From contig OZ025248.1 of assembly GCA_964019135.1 (NCBI GenBank), positions 14,143,574 to 14,207,573 on the forward strand: a DNA stretch of 64,000 nucleotides. The letters run 5' to 3'. Position 1 is the stretch's first letter, and each line of letters starts with the position of its first letter. Both the position numbers and the translations under genes were made by a program. The DNA is from Arenicola marina (taxonomy: Eukaryota > Annelida > Polychaeta > Arenicolidae). Shown one piece after another: positions 39,161-51,440 of this stretch. The notes under the pieces were generated by a model. It did not search any database and was not told the origin of the DNA. It saw only the letters and a program-made list of their open reading frames with translations.

Positions 39161-40256
39161 TATGCCGCGGGATAAGGTGATAAGCACCCAGCGGTTGTGT
39201 TGACACACGCGATAGGGCTATACAGTTCTCGCGATCGGGCCGCGAGACTTCAGTTTTGGGGACAAACAAACACACGTGCTCCATGTTGAAGTATAGGCAG
39301 CTACAAGTCAATTTCTTTCCAGGTTCATTCTAAAGATTATGAGTACCATTTCACTAAACATGGCTATGGGAGATATACGTTAAAATATTTGGAGGCGGTG
39401 AAGCGCAGAACTTTGGGAATATGCAAGGAAAAATCTGTCTTCAAAAGGCTCGAAAGCTAAAAATAACGTTTTAAATTTAGCCCTGCACCCGGGCTTTCGC
39501 AAGTTCACCAAACAACGAGTGACGTCACAGAGTTTCGCGTGCCTCCGCGGTAACAAAAATGGCGAGAGCAAGTGATCGACTTAACCATTCCGCTGTCAAA
39601 ATGTGCAGTGCATGGAGTAACAACACACGGACGCGTCATTAAACCACATGGTAAAGATAAAATAAGACCAGTTGGATGTTTTCGTATCACTTTTGGATCA
39701 CGAAAAGACCAAGTTTCTTCATTTTTGTAAGTTTTCTGTTTGAAGCGTTGCGCCAACGTTGTCACCGGAGAGAATCCGTGTGACGTCATAATGCCTCGTT
39801 TTCGTAGGAAATGCAACAAAACGTTAGTTTCTCAGTCGTATTGTCCCGTCGTAACAAATATTCGTCATTGTGATGGCGCAAACGAATAAAAAATATGTCA
39901 TCTATCCGTTTTGTGAAGCTATATTTCTTAAATATTCTTAATCATAGCGCTAGGCCTTCCGCAATGCACCCACCCCTCGGCGCCTGGCTTTTGCGCAGGT
40001 AGTTTGGTTCCCAGTCTCTCTCTTTGCGTAACATACACGTCACCCCTACGTCACAGATAGTCAGGATACCAGTGTGCGCAGAGATTCTAAACTCGTTCCG
40101 AACACGTGCTTCGTTTGTTTGTCCCCAAAACGAGTAAACCGGAAGTCTAAGCGAACGAGACTTTATAGCCCTATAGCTTTGACACATCTAACGGCTGCAT
40201 ATTAATAGGTTCAAGGCGGCTGCTGGTGCCAATGGGCTCTTGCATGCCGCGGCATA
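39161..40256. mobile_element. Non-autonomous element with about 100-bp terminal inverted repeats
   Basis: TATGCCGCGG (39161-39170) returns inverted at 40247-40256. The best conserved arm segments, about 39190-39285 and 40100-40210, share ATAGGGCTATA, GTTTTGGGGACAAACAAAC and CACGTG in inverted order. The 0.8 kb between the arms has no convincing coding frame. The outer boundary and target duplication could not be fixed. Confidence 0.6.
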
Positions 40257-41760
40257 GTGGGACAGACAGCGCATAGTGGGACAGACAGCTTCATTTTATT
40301 AGTATAGATAGAAGATATATGTTGGGACGGCCACTATCGGTACACCTGGGATAATCTTCGGGGCCAAAGGATTATAATTCCACACCACATAATGGCGCTC
40401 CGGTCTGCCAGTCTGACAAGTTTATGGCGAATGGTGAAGATATTTACATATTCCCGTTGTGTATTTTATGAGGAGTGAACCACCAGGGTTAACGTTTATT
40501 GCTTACAAAGGCACTTCACTGACGCCATAAAGAATATGCCATTACCCGTAGCAGATACCATTATAGATGTTACAGTTTAGGCTAAGTTAGTCCATGGATT
40601 GTAAAGATAGATGGTTTCAAATGAGTGTCACCTATAGCAGACAACTTATTGACGGAACTATCCAGGTTAATCGATCCGTCCATGAGATGGCACATATTTC
40701 CCAACAACTCGCTTCGCACCAATGTATGACTTCAACAGAACATAATATATCTTACTGCAGGCAAGCCAAGGCTCGGAACAACAAGGCATCCCTGCCTCAC
40801 AGTCAATTATCCTGTACAACCAGTAGAAATAAATGCCTAAATGTCAGACCCAGGTCACTAATTAAAACATCCACCATCACTAAGCGAGAGAGAATAAATC
40901 ACAGCATTTAATCTCAGCAAAGGATTTTATCGACAACCGCCAATCGTTTAAACTAGTCAAAACAGCCAGTTATACAAAAATTCTTTGTAGTACGCATACA
41001 CACGACAGGCATGGGTCGGGTACGTACTGTAGGGGTTTACAGCTGACTAGAATTCCCCTCTGTCATGCATCGGGGCTGCAGGACCACAACATATAATTTA
41101 TTTTCAGACAACTGGCGTTAAACAGACACTAGACAAGCCGTGCTGATGATATGCGCAGTTCACAACGAAGTCGCATAAAAAACAACGCACGGTGGCGCCA
41201 TCTGGCGGACTCCGGATAAGTTACGGGCAGATTCCCGGCGCACGGGGACACAACTCGATCCGCAGCAACAAATTAAATACATCATATTTATTATTAAATT
41301 TAATAGTAACAAGGGCTTGAGAAATTGTTGTACGCACGAAACAAACGGGAAAGATTCTAGTTTTAAAATTTGGCTACTTTGAACTACATATAAAAGTACA
41401 TTTAATACAGCATGTGTTTCCGGCATCGGCCACCAGAGGACGCACCGATTGCGGCGATCAATGCCGTCTCGCGAGCCACGTTGAAACGAAAGTTGAAACG
41501 AGACCATCCAACGGCTTGAGCCTACAATATATGCCCCCCACCCCCTCCCCCCTACAATATACACCTCATTCAAGTTATCAATACCGGATTCACAAAGAAT
41601 GTCACCATTACAATTCCAGCAGACTCAATATAGGCCGAAACAGGTTAGTATATGGAGTGGGGTAGGGAATTATTGCTTTTCGTGACCTAAAATAGTGTGT
41701 TGGCGTGCCTCTAGTTTGGCAAATATGTCCGTATGGTGTCGCTGCACCCCTAATATCCCC

Positions 41761-44566
41761 TAATAGTGGAGCAGATAAGTGAAAAAATCGTTCACTTTGT
41801 GAGACAAGCACCAAATTTGGCATGGACGTTCCCCTGGGTCTAGTTTTTCAAAAAAGCCTGTTAGCCACTTAAAAATTTAAAATGGCGGCCAGTATAAAAA
41901 TACGATTTTCGCCGTTAAAGTTGACTGAGTAGTCCGACTTTAATGATTTTGATGTCGATTTGTATGTTTTAGACCACGCCAAAACCGAATTTGCAGATCT
42001 TAAAATCAAATGGCTGGAATTTTTCAAGATAGCCACCAATTTCAACATAAAAAGTGATTTTCGCAATTAAAGTTGACTGAGAAGTCCGACTTTAATTATT
42101 TTGATGTAGCTAAAGAAAGGAACGTTGCAGGCACCATGAGCAGACAGAACGGGCTCAACGAATATTCTTTGAATACGTAGAAGGCGATGGAGGATATGGG
42201 CAATTCGTTCCAAGAAGAAACGAGAGACCTACTTACGCTAGACACCAAAACCATTGCCCATCTCAGTGCTGCTGAAATGGTTGCCACACACTATGAGAAA
42301 GGCAGAGTCCGCTTCCAGGGCTTGATGTAAGGTTTAAAAAATGATGAGGAATGCACTTTCTACGTACCAATGAAGAGGAACAAGATGGACTTCTTTCGTC
42401 AAGAACAGGCTTCTGCCGATCCAAAGCAAAAGGTTCTAAAAGAGGACTATCATTTCTTCTCCAAGTTGTTCATATCCTGCCAGTCCAAAGAGTGTGACCT
42501 TCGGGAGTTCTTTCGGCATGAGAACCAATCTTACCCCGCTGCATTAAGTGACAGTGGAAAACTCCACACATTTCAGAAGTACCAGCTTGGTGTCATTCTT
42601 CAGGCTCATGTTACACTTCCAGACGCGGAACCAGATGATGATGTCATCCGGTTCAGCTTTGGTGAACTCCTTGCCACCACGTACCTCAAGGACGTTTGAA
42701 GAATATGCAACCTTAGACGTGTTCCCTACAGTAAAAGCATATTCTGCCAAGTACAAATGGACAGATGTTGTGTTTAATCTCTACCGGTCATCCCGTCCGA
42801 AGGCTGAGACAAGGGCAAATCGTGGTGTGGGTGCCAGACGCAGGGAGACAGACAAAAGAAAACTTCCCCCAAACTGGCGAATCTTCTTGAGAGACAGCAA
42901 CAAGACCGAGATCTTCAACTTCCTGGCTGACAAAATTGTTAAGATGTGCACTCTTAATGATCGTCACCAAGGAAGAAACTGATGTGAGCAATCAAACAGT
43001 CAGTCTGGCTGGCATGAGTCCTTGTAACCACGAAGAAGCGGATACGCGGATCTTTGTGCATGCCAAACACGCTGCATCAGAGGGTAACAAAGTTATCACG
43101 ATCAAAGCAAATGACACAGACGTTCCAGTCATAGCAGTCAGTGTCCTATCAGCCTTGCAGGACATTAGTCTGGAAAAGCTGTGGATTGCGTTTGGTCAGG
43201 GACAGAACCTGCGGTGGATTCCCATTCATGATCTCACTCCCTCCGTTGGCCAGATAAGACCAAGGGCATTCTCTTCTTTCATACCTTCACTGGTTGTGAT
43301 GTTGTGTCGGCCTTTCGTGGAAAAGGAAAGAAGACTGCATGGCAAACCTGGGACGTATACCATAAGGTTTCTGATGTCTTCAGAAAACTCAGTCAATATT
43401 CACCAGTGGTGGAAGACCAAGACCTGAAGGTTCTCGAGAAGTTTGTAATCACACTGTATGACAGGTCCAGTGCAGCTACAGGAGTTGATGACGCAAGGCT
43501 TGACATGTTTGCGCGAAAGCAGAGACCTTACGAAGCCATTCCGCCAAATGGAGCAGCCCTCTTTCAGCACGCCAAGCGGGCCGCCTACCAGGCAGGGTCC
43601 ATATGGGGCCAAGCAACAGCGTGCGAGATTGATACACGAAGTCCTGCTGACTAGGGATGGACGAAACGAGGTGGAACGTGGCAAATGTTCTGGACGATGC
43701 TTCCACCAACTGCACAGTGTTGCCAACAGCTGACAAAGTGTAGCTGCAAAACAGAATGCTGTAGCAGCAGTTCTATCGTGTTGGTTTGCCCTGCACAGCT
43801 TTGTGCAGTTGCAGATGTGAGAACTAGTCTGCATTTTGGCATTCTGTTAACGCGAAAACATGGAAACGGTTTTTGTGCAGATCAAGGGCACTTTATTCTT
43901 CAAATTGTGCAGGACATTATTTTTGTACACTTTGGTTGAAACTGGTATTATTCATCTTGTAATATTGTATGACTCTATATATGTACTTTTTGGAAATAAA
44001 CGATATTGAAATGGTATAACAGTTCTCTGATGATTTTAAGATCTGCTAATTCGGGCTTGGCGTGCTCTAAAACATATAAATCGACATCAAAATAATTCAT
44101 ATCGGACTACTCAGTCAACTTTAATGGCGAACATCGTATTTGTATGGTGAAATTGGCGGCCATCTTGAAAATGGCAGGCATTTTGATTTTAAGATCTGCA
44201 CATTCGGTTTCAGCGTGGTCTAAAACATATAAATCGACATCAAAATCATTAAAGTCGGACTACTCAGTCAACAGCGAAAATCGTATTTTTATACTGAAAA
44301 TGGCGGCCATCTTGAAAAATTCCAGCCATTTGATTTTAAGATCTGCAAATTCGGTTTTGGCGTGGTCTAAAACATACAAATCGACATCAAAATCATTAAA
44401 GTCGGACTACTCAGTCAACTTTAACGGCGAAAATCGAATTTTTATACTGAAATTTTTAAGTGGCTAACGGGCTTTTTTAAAAAACTAGACCCAGGGGAAC
44501 GTCCATGCCAAATTTGGTGCTTGTCTCACAATGTGAACGATTCCGCTAAAATCTGCTCCACTATAA
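41761..44566 (+). mobile_element. DNA transposon, 2.8 kb, with long terminal inverted repeats
   Basis: Both ends begin ATAGTGGAGCAGAT going inward and stay nearly identical for more than 100 bp (GAGACAAGCACCAAATTTGG, ACGTTCCCCTGGGTCTAG). Inside, both arms continue into roughly 130-bp subrepeats (GTTGACTGAGTAGTCCGACT, TGATGTCGATTTGTATGTTT), about two on the left and three on the right. The target duplication is unclear; TA is possible. The single protein gene in the middle is decayed. I cannot assign the superfamily. Confidence 0.85.
42114..43654 (+). pseudogene. Decayed transposon protein gene with three acidic motifs
   Basis: Protein-coding traces run through all three forward frames, so several frameshifts and stops have accumulated. 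Conserved blocks are HEEADTRIFVHAKHA, NDTDVPVIAV, LWIAFGQG, then HTFTGCDVVSAFRGKGKK, and ARKQRPYEAIPPNGAALFQH. Similar proteins occur in many copies in invertebrate genomes, as far as I recall, without an assigned function. The spaced acidic residues (EEAD, DTDV, GCD) resemble the metal-binding pattern of PIN/FEN-type nucleases; this is my inference. The gene lies wholly between the inverted repeats and is probably the element's own transposition protein. Confidence 0.7.
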
Positions 44567-45431
44567 CTGATACGGCGCCGGTGCATGGACAGTGCATTCG
44601 GCCCGCGGACCGCTGTAGCGAAGGCACTGGCAGGATGCCCCAGTCGGGATCACACCAGCTAACTGAGCCAGTGAAGCAGTGACATACTGAGCCAGTGAAG
44701 CAGTGACATACTGAGCAATACATGTGCACTGGTTTCTGGCCGCCAGCCGCCCGCCGTAAACAAGTTCGGCGCAGATCGCTGCACCGGCTGTGCGTGACGT
44801 CACAATATGGTGGCTATGCCAATAGGATTCAGGTCCAATCCTATTATTTCAAACGAAACTGGCGTTTTTTACTTAATGTGTTGTTTACAGTAGTAATCGA
44901 ACGGTTGTCCATGGACTCCAGAACCCACGTCCAATATATTGTCAGGGTGCTTCACAGAGTAGACAGACAAAACATTTAGAGTAGCCAGCACCTTGTCATT
45001 TTTTTTACCATAACTTATTTAATATGAAAAAAGTAGACGGCGCAAGTTATACGAGTAGCCGGCGTTATCGCCGGCCGCTGGGGCTTGTGGAGTACTCTGA
45101 TTGTACTGAATGAATCTTTGCGTTCCTCCGTGAAAATCACGAAAACATTCCATAGTCTTCGGGGTAAAGCTTTTGCCGCTCTAACAATGAGAGAGAAAAA
45201 GATCTGACACACATGATGCTCCACTTAACGAGGTGTAGGTGATGTCAACAAAAACATTTGTGCATATATCTGATATATACCATTACTTTACGATGCTTGT
45301 TACCTGTCGAAACAGGTTTTAACTCGATGTTTGGTGAAAACATATTATATATAGTATAATATTCCATGTGCATGTTAGCTATCGTTGTTTGCCACTAAAA
45401 TGGACAGACCAGGATATCAGGCCAGCATTTG

Positions 45432-45832
45432 TTAAAGTTGCATGTCGAGCTCTTTCCCGCCAAAACTAAAGAGGTCAAAATACAAATAAGAATCCGTCCT
45501 TGAATCATTCAAGACTTCTTTTGTCTATACTCCACCCTTGCCAGACTGCCAAATAGTGTCTCCTAGCCTTGCCCGTTATATCAATTTACCACAAGTTTTC
45601 ATTTTAGTGGTAAACGTCATCAGTTTGTGTGCTTCGCGATGCTTTGTTATAAGTAGCAGTACCGCGACCGAGTTCTGTGGTGTCCCGGGATAGACACGTT
45701 TGCCACACCATAGCCGAAACGGCGATGTTTATCAGGATTTATAGCGTAAAACATTCGAGTTTTCTGCAATTTTTTATATAAATTTCGCCTAGGCTTAGTT
45801 TTGGCGGGAAAGAACCCGACATGCAACTTTAA
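45432..45832. mobile_element. MITE with TTAA target duplication, copy 1
   Basis: TTAA (45432-45435 and 45829-45832) flanks an element with inverted ends AGTTGCATGTCGAGCTCTTT/AAAGAACCCGACATGCAACT, extending to about 35 bp (CCCGCCAAAACTA). TTAA duplications are typical of piggyBac and Kolobok families. A second copy in the other orientation lies at 47083-47439. No coding frame. Confidence 0.85.
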
Positions 45833-47082
45833 ATGATTCAACAGCGAGTAAATATTTTGGAACATATTGCTACTATAATACAGGGAAAAGTGTCGTCATA
45901 TGAGCTTTCAGTGTTGTGCCCGTACGCCTGGTCGCATTGGCTGCTGCTCAGCTCCGGTCTCTGGGCGCCACAGGGGCCCCGGGCCCTACAGTTTGGCGTT
46001 ATGATGACTCGCGTATATCGTCGATCAAATGTGTAAGCAACACGGTAAGTACGAGACCGTCAAGCCTAGCTTGAGAAGAAAGACGGAGGGAGCTAGAGGT
46101 GCAACTTGAAGTTGTTAGTAGGCTACCGACTGCGTATATGTGCATGCAAGATCGACCAAGTTATAGGCCGGCTGGCACACATGATGCAATAACATTGGTA
46201 CATATTCCACCACATATGGGTCACCAACCTGCAATCATGCAGTCACAGCGATTTTTTTATAGTTTGGACAAGGTTATAATTGTATAATCCAATAACACGA
46301 AAACTAAAATGTGAGATAAAATCTGAGCCAATATTCTCAAACAAACAATGGATCTCTAGACCAGGCGCTAGACCCCATATTAACGGATTTACGCGGGAAA
46401 ACATGTTTCGTGGCCTTGACCTTGCTGTGACCTTGATCAATATAGTCATCCGCGCGCAAATACTAATGTTATGTCTTACGCAACGTGTCGTTTGTCTGAC
46501 TTGTTCCCTTCATGGAGAAATTGGAGAGGCCATTTTCCCGCCAAAATGCTCTCGTAGGGTCTCATGTTAAACTTTTGGATGTTTTTGCAGAACAGCTATT
46601 TGGGCGATTTGCAAAACTTCAACACCAAGGTACATACAAATGCATACAAGGTACCAAAGACGTAATACGTCAACTGTGAGCGTGATTAAATGAAAACTGT
46701 AACGTTATTGCGATCTTCCCGACTTTTGGTCGTATCTTTTCAGAACATTCCTGTGATCTTAACCATTGACCTACATAGCCCATCAACGAAGTCAGTATCT
46801 TCTTTTAAATTAGAAGTCGATTTCTTAAGGCATTCGACAGATAATGCGCGGCGAGACCGATAGACAGACACACAGACACACCGAACACACCGAAATAAGG
46901 CGTCTTAACTAGATGATATCCTGTCATGGACCCGTAGCAATATCTTTAACCAAAGCATCCACTGAATGGTTCATTATAAACCTAATGGGTCATCGGGCAC
47001 CACATAAGCTCGGAGTTTTGGAAAGTACGGCTGGATCGGATATTTCTGACGGAGTTTAACTGTGTATTTCCGGATCTCGGCT

Positions 47083-47439
47083 TTAAAGCTGCTTTTCGAG
47101 GTTTCCCGCCCAAATCTAAGCCCAGGCGACCTATATATCAGAATTTGCAGAAAACTCGATATAAATTCAGAAACCTAATAAACATCGCCGTTTCGGCTGT
47201 AATATGGTAAACGGGTCTATGTCTAACGGGACACCACAAAACTTGTAACAAAGCATCGCGAAGCACACGAACTGATGACGTTTACCACTAAGTTGAAAAC
47301 CTGTGGTTAATTCATATCATGGGCAAGGCTAAGAGACTGCATTTGGCAGTCTGGCATGCGTGGAATATAGACAAACGAAATTTTTGGATGAATCAAGGAC
47401 TGATTCTTGTTTGCATTTTGACTTGATATGCAACTTTAA
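47083..47439. mobile_element. MITE with TTAA target duplication, copy 2
   Basis: Diverged, inverted relative of the 45432 element. TTAA at 47083-47086 and 47436-47439, ends AGCTGC and GCAACT, and shared interior blocks (ACATCGCCGTTTCGGCT, ACAAAGCATCGCGAAGCACA, GATGACGTTTACCACTAA). The sequence TTTAACTGTGTAT occurs both at 47055 and across the right end at 47436, hinting at local rearrangement near the insertion. Confidence 0.8.
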
Positions 47440-48386
47440 CTGTGTATCTACTTGACCCTTTATCATGTGTGACACCATATAGCCTTACAGGCTGAAAGTG
47501 CCGAATGAAATCCACCCCCCCCCCCCACACCCCCTAGGACGCCCTTGAATTAGTCATCATCCAACAAACCGGATTGTTCGCATGTAGCAATTCTGGCATC
47601 GGCCCATGTACAAATGTCATGCCCTAATGTCCTCAACAAAAATGTGACAGTAGCCCACTTAACTATCCTGGCTATATTAGCCAAATATGATCGAATCAGG
47701 CAAAGTCAATATTTACCTACAATGAAGTGTCCCCACCTAACGCTGTTTAACATTGCATTGGATTGCGTGCGAGATGGGTTCCTCTCAACAGTCTCCCATT
47801 ATACTGCCAGAGCCTCTCGAGACCCCGAGGGAGACCGTTTCCAAGCAGCACACTGCATGGGTGCCGTCCTGATGGGAAGCAGACGAGCTTGGTAAACTCA
47901 GAACCTGACGTCACCATGGAATGGGCCAGGGAATACGAGCACAATGTTCTGATGTTACCAAGTAAACCAAGGAAAGACATAACCGACTGCCCGGGACAGT
48001 TGAATTACATGGTCGGACAGGTCAGAATACTGGTTGTATGCCCGACGGGGCAGGTGAAGATGTTCATCGATTACACTGGCAGAGACAACCACCTGCAGGC
48101 ACTGATCTTTGCGCAATAGCTTTCGTGTTTTGGCCCCGACAATATAACATTGGAAACCTGTGCGCGAAATTCTTGTAAATAGCGCAGTAATGAAATACAT
48201 TGTTTATTATTATAATTGTATCAACGTTGTTGTTTCCCAGTTTGATCGGACAGGTAAATTTTCAAGGGGGCAGGTCAATCTCAACAACACATGCCCGACA
48301 GGACAGGCGACATCCAAAGTTGACGTCTGTCCCTGTAAACGTACCGGTCGGACTGGAGCCTCGAAAGCCGTTGTGGTATGCGGGAT

Positions 48387-48512
48387 CTGCTGACAGAACC
48401 CCCGAAGTACATAAACAACGCCCCCCTCTCAGGCACCGCCTATAATAGAGCTATTATAGGTGGTGCCCGAGAGGGGGGCGTTGTTTATTTACTTCGGGGG
48501 TTCTGTCAGCAG
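48387..48512. repeat. 126-bp near-perfect palindrome
   Basis: Arms of about 62 bp begin CTGCTGACAGAACCCCCGAA on the left and end TTCGGGGGTTCTGTCAGCAG on the right, meeting at CTATAATAG-AG-CTATTATAG. Only a few arm mismatches are visible. Transcribed RNA would fold into one long hairpin; DNA could extrude as a cruciform. It may be a fully palindromic MITE. Confidence 0.92.
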
Positions 48513-49965
48513 ACCGGAGCGCCTGTGTGCGGGATTATCCCACCTCCCCCCACTCCTGTATCTATCATAATGGCACCGCACGAACACATGGAGCGGAGAG
48601 CGTCTCAATGTGATGTATTCTGTATAAGGGAGACAGCTGCGCATAGGAGACCGGAAAATCAAATAAAAAATGGGATTTGGCTGACAATCCTGGAAATGGG
48701 CGAAAGAACTATGTATGCATTGTATTATGATCATGGTGCGCCAAGTTAAGGCTAAGGTGAGGCCCCATCCCTGCGGCGTTAATTGCAAAGAGCGAGGTAC
48801 GTACGACTGGACGCCCGTATAGGCCTATGACAGTCCTGCATGAGGCACACACAGTATACCGTGCAATACGATATATACCATATGTCTATGCCTATCATGT
48901 CATATAAAGCATAAGGCTACATATATGTGTAGGCTATCATAGTTGAGTTATTAGCCTATGGCCCAGTAGGGGCAGTTTGGCCATGCCGACCTGGCCCGGG
49001 GTCATGGGACTGAGGAGTAGGCATATTTTGTATTTATTAACGCCAGTTGACGGCCCCAAAGCCGATCTCTATCTCAGTTCAAAAAGTAGCCCCTTATTGT
49101 GTATAAGATACTGTCTGACGGTCGTAGATCTAGTACACATACCTAACACCGACACAACAGTGAAATGTCAAGACTCAAGACAAGTCAAGCGAACGAAGTC
49201 GAGACGACATGTCACATGGAAATATGGCGGGTAACTCGAAGTGGAAAGTGATGACTGATGTCGATCGTGTGGCGGCCTTTTAGCCACTTAGCCAGACATA
49301 CGCGCGACAAAGATCACACTGGAGAACTGTATCTTACCTTGAGATAATGTCCCCGCCTACTGTAGTCTATTTATTGAATGCCTATATATTGAATAGGGTA
49401 TCGCCACAAATCCACTCCACTGACACTGTCCGTTGTTGTTCCTTCCACTCACGTGGAGGTCAGCGACCTTGACCCTGCTTGTCTGTGACGTCAAAGAATT
49501 TATAGATCTCATACAAGTTCTTTGGTGACGTCGAAATAAAAGGGATGTTTTAGTTCAAAAGTTTCGCGTGTCACTTGCATCTACACGCTTAATTCTATTA
49601 AATCAAAGCGAGTTCGATTCAATGCTAATTTACTGTTAACTGTTTACAACACTTTATATTTGCCACAAAAATGATGTTCCAATATCAATAGGGAGAGGTA
49701 AGACTTAGGTTTTTTTTTCATCTTGTCAAATGTGTGGTTCGTTTTCTTGAGCCAGATTAAAAGGACTAGAATCGGTCGAAGTGAGAACTCAACGAAGTAG
49801 AGCTGGTGAACTCACTGCATGTGTAGGCTACCGACGACTGACTCTGAATCAATAATTAAATTATAGCTGAGTGAATCTTCCACATGGTCGCTGTGAGTCA
49901 TACGTGAGCTACACCGAGAATGATGGGTCCTAACATTGAAGAACGACCCTGGAGCCGCAATTAAT

Positions 49966-50293
49966 AGACCGATCCATACTCTGACACTAATTAAGCCCCA
50001 CCCACGCTTGAGTCCTTTTTCCTTAATCGTGAGTATGAAATTGACAATCCTGGCTGATTGTAGAATGTAGGTACAAGTGAGAAGTAGGCTACTCATCTCT
50101 GTGACTAACAACAAAGTGACATGCTGCATTGTTTGTCTGAACAGACCGGTCCAGGCTCCGACACTAAGCCCCGCTCACGCTTGAGTCCTTTTTCCTTACT
50201 CGTGAGTATGAAATTGAAAATCATAGCTGATGGTAGGTGCAAATGGGAAGTACTCATCTCTGAAACAGACAATAAATTAACATGCTGCTTTGT
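49966..50293. repeat. Diverged tandem duplication, unit about 170 bp
   Basis: The halves about 49966-50134 and 50142-50293 share CGCTTGAGTCCTTTTTCCTT, CGTGAGTATGAAATTGA, TACTCATCTCTG and TGACATGCTGC/TTAACATGCTGC in the same order and orientation. Confidence 0.8.
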
Positions 50294-50413
50294 TTGTCCG
50301 ACTTGTTTGTCCGACATAAAGCACGTGTAAGACATTTTCCCTCCGATGATTGGATAAAAGCAACAGTGACGTCAGTGAATGATTGACAGCCTGGATCGGT
50401 CTATTGAGGAATG

Positions 50414-50595
50414 GAATGTTGGTGTTTTAGGCCACTTTTGTGCACATACAGGCTAAATTGGGCCAAGGAACCTCCCGGGACGATGAAGGATGAAGGAATG
50501 AAACATGCCCCAGATTAGGTGCCCGAGCCCGGATTCGAACTCAGGACCTATTGATCTGCGGTCTAGTGCGCTAACCACTACACCAGGGAGGCCCC
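50414..50595 (-). mobile_element. tRNA-derived SINE, family 2, full head
   Basis: Read on the minus strand the head starts GGGCCTCCCTGGTGTAGTGG (box A TGGTGTAGTGG) and carries box B GAGTTCGAATCC, resembling tRNA-Glu. The body ends in CTAAAACACCAACATTC. The 3'-end sequence AATGTTGGTGTTTTA also occurs at about 36910-36924, probably an old fragment. Confidence 0.8.
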
Positions 50596-51080
50596 TCGGT
50601 CTATTGAAGTCAGGTTAGTTCGTCAGCATATTGCAAGGACAAAATTAGTGTTTCAAAACAAGAAGCGGACGATACAAACGAACAAATGGTACCGTTTTTT
50701 TCTAATGATTTCACGATATTGTGGATCGAATATTCTTTTTAATTGCTATTGGACCCGGGGGGGCACAATATTTGATACACATCGGGGGGGGGGGGGGGGT
50801 CTGGCTGTCTCGTGATGCCTGACAGAGCGGACATTTCTGATGAAAAAAGATAAACTTATAGGTATATGTATATAGGTATATGTAGACAGAGGGTTGGGTA
50901 GTCCATATCCTAGAATGATTGTCACACATATAGGGCCTAATAATTCAGGGTGTAACCCAAAGATTGAGAGAGGGCAGGTTAGCATCTATCACCACCTATC
51001 TGGGTTAGGATTTAACAATGCCTGATAGGCTAGGACCAGTAGCGGGAATCCCTAAACACTGGTCAGTCTGTCTACGTTTA

Positions 51081-51193
51081 GAAATGTTGGTGTTTTAGGC
51101 CGCTTTTGTGCACATGAAGGCTGAAAAACATGCTCCAGATTGGGTGCATGGGCTCGGATTCGAGTGCGCTAACCACTACACCAGGGAGGCCCC
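51081..51193 (-). mobile_element. tRNA-derived SINE, family 2, internally deleted copy
   Basis: Same ends as the 50414 copy (minus-strand head GGGGCCTCCCTGGTGTAGTG, tail CTAAAACACCAACATTTC), but part of the tRNA head between box A and box B and part of the body are lost. Confidence 0.75.
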
Positions 51194-51263
51194 TTATTCG
51201 TTTAGATGACGATGATGAAATGGGCTCGCTATATCTTTTGGAGCTCAAAAGCAAGGGATGTGA

Positions 51264-51440
51264 GATAACTAGCCCAGCCTGTCGAGACAAGGATGTCACT
51301 AGCCCAGCCTGTCAAAACTGGAATATCATTAGCCCAGCCTGTCAAGACAAGGATATCACTAGCCCAGCCTGTCAAGACTATGATATCATTAACCCAAGCC
51401 TGTCAAGGCTAGGATATCATTAGCCCAGCCTGTCAAGTTA
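51264..51440. repeat. 30-bp minisatellite, about six copies
   Basis: Unit AGCCCAGCCTGTCAAGACAA plus GGATATCACT. Because 30 is a multiple of 3 it leaves an open frame that should not be taken for a gene. Confidence 0.85.

Noticed and set aside
50520-50595. Genuine tRNA-Glu gene
   Set aside because: Box A and box B are good, but the stems do not close as in a working tRNA and the tail continues into a repeat shared with 51081-51193; it is a SINE head.
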